Assembly: GCA_022627515.1 (NCBI GenBank)
Contig: JAKEGK010000051.1
Coordinates: 1-47,304 of the forward strand
Reading direction: 5' to 3'
Source of the DNA: Gammaproteobacteria bacterium
Lineage (GTDB): Bacteria > Pseudomonadota > Gammaproteobacteria > SZUA-152
DNA length: 47,304 nucleotides
The position numbers and the translations under genes are program-made. The notes beneath the pieces were generated by a model, which saw only the letters and a program-made list of their open reading frames with translations, did no database searches and had not been told where the DNA came from. Shown here piece by piece: positions 45,315-47,304 of the stretch. Numbering within the stretch: position 1 is the first letter of the stretch; every line of letters starts with the position of its first letter.

Positions 45315-46539
45315 AATCAAAACGGCAACCCCGATGGATCACATCATTGGCAGCGTACCGGACGCCCGGGGGCACTTTGGTGTCTACGGAGGCAAGTTTG
45401 TTTCGGAAACCCTGATGGTGCCGTTGGAAGAACTGTTAGCCGCCTATGTAAAATATTTCCAGGATCCAGAATTTCTAGAAGAACTGGACGACGACTTGCG
45501 ACAATACGTCGGCCGTCCATCACCCCTGTATTTTGCGAAACGCTGGACGGAAAAACTGGGCGGCGCCCGGATTTTTTTAAAGCGGGAAGATCTCAATCAC
45601 ACCGGCGCGCATAAAGTGAATAACACTGTAGGTCAGGCGTTGCTGGCCAAGCGCATGGGCAAGACCCGCATTATTGCGGAGACCGGCGCCGGTCAACATG
45701 GTGTGGCAACCGCGACCGTCGCGGCGCGTTTGGGCCTGGAGTGCGTGGTTTATATGGGCGCCGAAGATATCAAACGGCAATCCATCAATGTTTACCGCAT
45801 GCGTTTGCTGGGCGCCGACGTGCGGGCGGTGACATCCGGATCTAAAACCCTGAAAGACGCGCTGAACGAAGCAATGCGTGATTGGGTTACCAATGTGGAT
45901 AATACGTTTTATATCATTGGCACGGTTGCCGGTCCGCATCCTTATCCGGCGATGGTCAGGGATTTTCAGGCGGTGATCGGGCGTGAGGCCCGGGAGCAGT
46001 GCCAGCAACAAACCGGCCGTTTACCGAACCTGCTTGTTGCCTGTGTAGGCGGCGGTTCCAACGCTATCGGCCTGTTCTATCCGTTTCTGGATGACAAAGA
46101 CGTTGCCATAGTCGGCGTGGAAGCGGCGGGTGATGGCCTGGAAACCGGACGCCATGCCGCGGCCTTGTGCGCCGGAAAGCCGGGGGTATTGCACGGCAAT
46201 CGCACCTATTTGATGGAAGATGCCGATGGCCAGATTATCGAAACGCACTCCATCTCGGCGGGGCTTGATTATCCGGGCGTTGGTCCGGAACATGCGTGGT
46301 TAAAAGACACGGGCCGCGCAACTTACGTGGCGGCGACCGACAAGGAAGCTTTACAGGCTTTTCATGATTTAACGCGGATCGAGGGTATTATTCCGGCGCT
46401 GGAATCCAGTCATGCTTTGGCTTATGTAAGCAAAGTTGCGTCCACGATGCCGCGCGATGACATCATTGTGGTGAATCTATCCGGACGCGGAGACAAGGAT
46501 ATTCACACGGTTGCGGCGCTGGAAGGCATCAAGGTTTGA
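45307..46539 (+). CDS. trpB: Tryptophan synthase beta chain TrpB
   Basis: A 410-residue PLP enzyme that condenses indole and serine to tryptophan. Lys103 in [14 protein letters not shown] (shown as HTGAHKVNN) binds PLP, and GGGSNAIG is the phosphate loop. [15 protein letters not shown] and [13 protein letters not shown] are also diagnostic. I chose the GTG at 45307 because GAGG lies 9 nt upstream inside trpF; an ATG at 45334 would shorten it by 9 residues. A longer frame runs back to 45244 but overlaps trpF heavily. Confidence 0.95.
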   Translation: MSKIKTATPMDHIIGSVPDARGHFGVYGGKFVSETLMVPLEELLAAYVKYFQDPEFLEELDDDLRQYVGRPSPLYFAKRWTEKLGGARIFLKREDLNHTGAHKVNNTVGQALLAKRMGKTRIIAETGAGQHGVATATVAARLGLECVVYMGAEDIKRQSINVYRMRLLGADVRAVTSGSKTLKDALNEAMRDWVTNVDNTFYIIGTVAGPHPYPAMVRDFQAVIGREAREQCQQQTGRLPNLLVACVGGGSNAIGLFYPFLDDKDVAIVGVEAAGDGLETGRHAAALCAGKPGVLHGNRTYLMEDADGQIIETHSISAGLDYPGVGPEHAWLKDTGRATYVAATDKEALQAFHDLTRIEGIIPALESSHALAYVSKVASTMPRDDIIVVNLSGRGDKDIHTVAALEGIKV

Positions 46540-46579
46540 CCACCACAGCGCGATCAGGAATCACAGGATATAAAATTAC

Positions 46580-47304
46580 ATGAACCGTATAACCAAATGC
46601 TTTGACGCACTGAAAGCGGAAAATAAAAAAGCACTGATCCCGTATATTACCGCAGGAGATCCGGATCCTGGTGATACGGTGGATTTGGCCCATGCGCTGG
46701 TTAAGGCCGGCGCCAATATCATCGAGCTGGGCGTGCCGTTTTCAGATCCGATGGCGGATGGTCCGGTTATACAGCGCGCCAGCGAACGCGCTTTGGCGCA
46801 TCATGTCAGTTTGCATCAGGTGCTGGAGATGGTGCGGGAGTTCCGTCAAACCGATAATGACACACCGATTGTACTGATGGGCTATTTAAATCCGGTGGAA
46901 GTCATGGGTTATGAAACCTTTGCCAAAGCCGCAGCAGAGGCGGGTGTTGATGGTGTGCTCACCGTGGATATGCCGCCGGAAGAAGCCGAAGATCTCGGCG
47001 CGGCATTAATGAATAACGGACTTGATCCGATCTATCTGCTGGCGCCTACCACCAGCGCGGAACGTATTCAAAAAATATGCGATGCCGCGCGTGGTTATGT
47101 GTATTATGTATCGCTAAAGGGGGTTACCGGCGCGGCCACCCTGAATATCGAGTCGGTTGCCGAGAAGACCCGGCAAATACGCGCCAAAACCAGTCTGCCT
47201 ATCGGGGTTGGATTTGGCATCAAAGACGCGGCCTCCGCTGCCGCTATCGCCGCGGTGGCCGATGCGGTCGTTGTCGGCAGTGCGCTGATTCAGAAAATTG
47301 AACA
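46580..47304 (+). CDS. trpA: Tryptophan synthase alpha chain TrpA, cut by the window edge
   Basis: The frame opens at an ATG at 46580 and runs without a stop to the right edge, showing about 241 of roughly 270 residues. It starts [20 protein letters not shown]. The catalytic Glu is in [16 protein letters not shown], with Asp in the same run (DPMADGP). [21 protein letters not shown] and PIGVGFGI follow. TrpA splits indole-3-glycerol phosphate and passes indole to TrpB. It lies 40 bp after trpB. Confidence 0.96.
   Translation, partial: MNRITKCFDALKAENKKALIPYITAGDPDPGDTVDLAHALVKAGANIIELGVPFSDPMADGPVIQRASERALAHHVSLHQVLEMVREFRQTDNDTPIVLMGYLNPVEVMGYETFAKAAAEAGVDGVLTVDMPPEEAEDLGAALMNNGLDPIYLLAPTTSAERIQKICDAARGYVYYVSLKGVTGAATLNIESVAEKTRQIRAKTSLPIGVGFGIKDAASAAAIAAVADAVVVGSALIQKIE

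Overview
The window reads as a chromosomal segment of a gammaproteobacterium. The diagnostic evidence is gene order: suhB opposite trmJ-cysE-iscR, a full iscRSUA-hscBA-fdx-iscX cluster, then ndk and the chain rlmN-pilF-rodZ-ispG-hisS-yfgM-bamB-der. The type IV pilus ATPase PilU, an unfused PutA without a DNA-binding domain, MsrPQ and a CbbR-like LysR regulator fit a free-living respiratory bacterium. G+C looks close to half by eye, with markedly AT-richer non-coding islands near 31.9-33.1 kb and 41.5-42.0 kb. The species cannot be named from the sequence alone. No rRNA, tRNA, CRISPR array or transposase gene was found.

Layout. 1-10.4 kb: the end of an unknown gene, a LysR regulator, the redox chaperone CnoX, proline catabolic PutA, a lytic transglycosylase with two solute-binding domains, a flavin reductase overlapping a rhodanese-type sulfurtransferase, and PilU. 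10.6-14.3 kb: a small unknown gene, suhB, trmJ, cysE and iscR. A two-module promoter/operator with two clear IscR type 1 sites lies before iscR. 14.5-19.7 kb: iscS-iscU-iscA-hscB-hscA-fdx-iscX, the complete housekeeping Fe-S assembly machine. 19.7-21.5 kb: a 298-bp palindromic element with perfect 20-bp terminal inverted repeats, a 2OG-Fe(II) oxygenase-like gene beginning 15 bp beyond it, and ndk. 21.6-30.4 kb: a tightly packed housekeeping run, several genes overlapping at ATGA junctions. Its Fe-S enzymes RlmN and IspG are natural clients of the isc cluster upstream.

30.4-33.1 kb: a non-coding stretch ending in a strong terminator (possible small RNA), an LbtU-like outer-membrane porin, and a broken exported-protein gene with an in-frame amber stop and a probable signal-peptide frameshift. 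33.1-36.1 kb: gnd-zwf (pentose phosphate pathway) on the minus strand. 36.5-41.5 kb: a TlpA-type thioredoxin divergent from msrP-msrQ (periplasmic methionine sulfoxide repair), a CYTH-domain phosphatase, and an ABC peptide-type binding lipoprotein overlapping an L,D-transpeptidase that lacks a signal peptide.

41.5-47.3 kb: an AT-rich, hairpin-rich leader before an AP2-like DNA-binding protein gene, a cation diffusion facilitator, then truA-trpF-trpB-trpA, with trpA running off the right edge.

The least ordinary parts are the 298-bp element and its coupled small ORF (19.86-20.17 kb), the broken gene at 32.1-32.6 kb, the tandem iscR promoter modules, and the AP2-like gene with its structured leader. 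Most of the rest is conserved housekeeping DNA.
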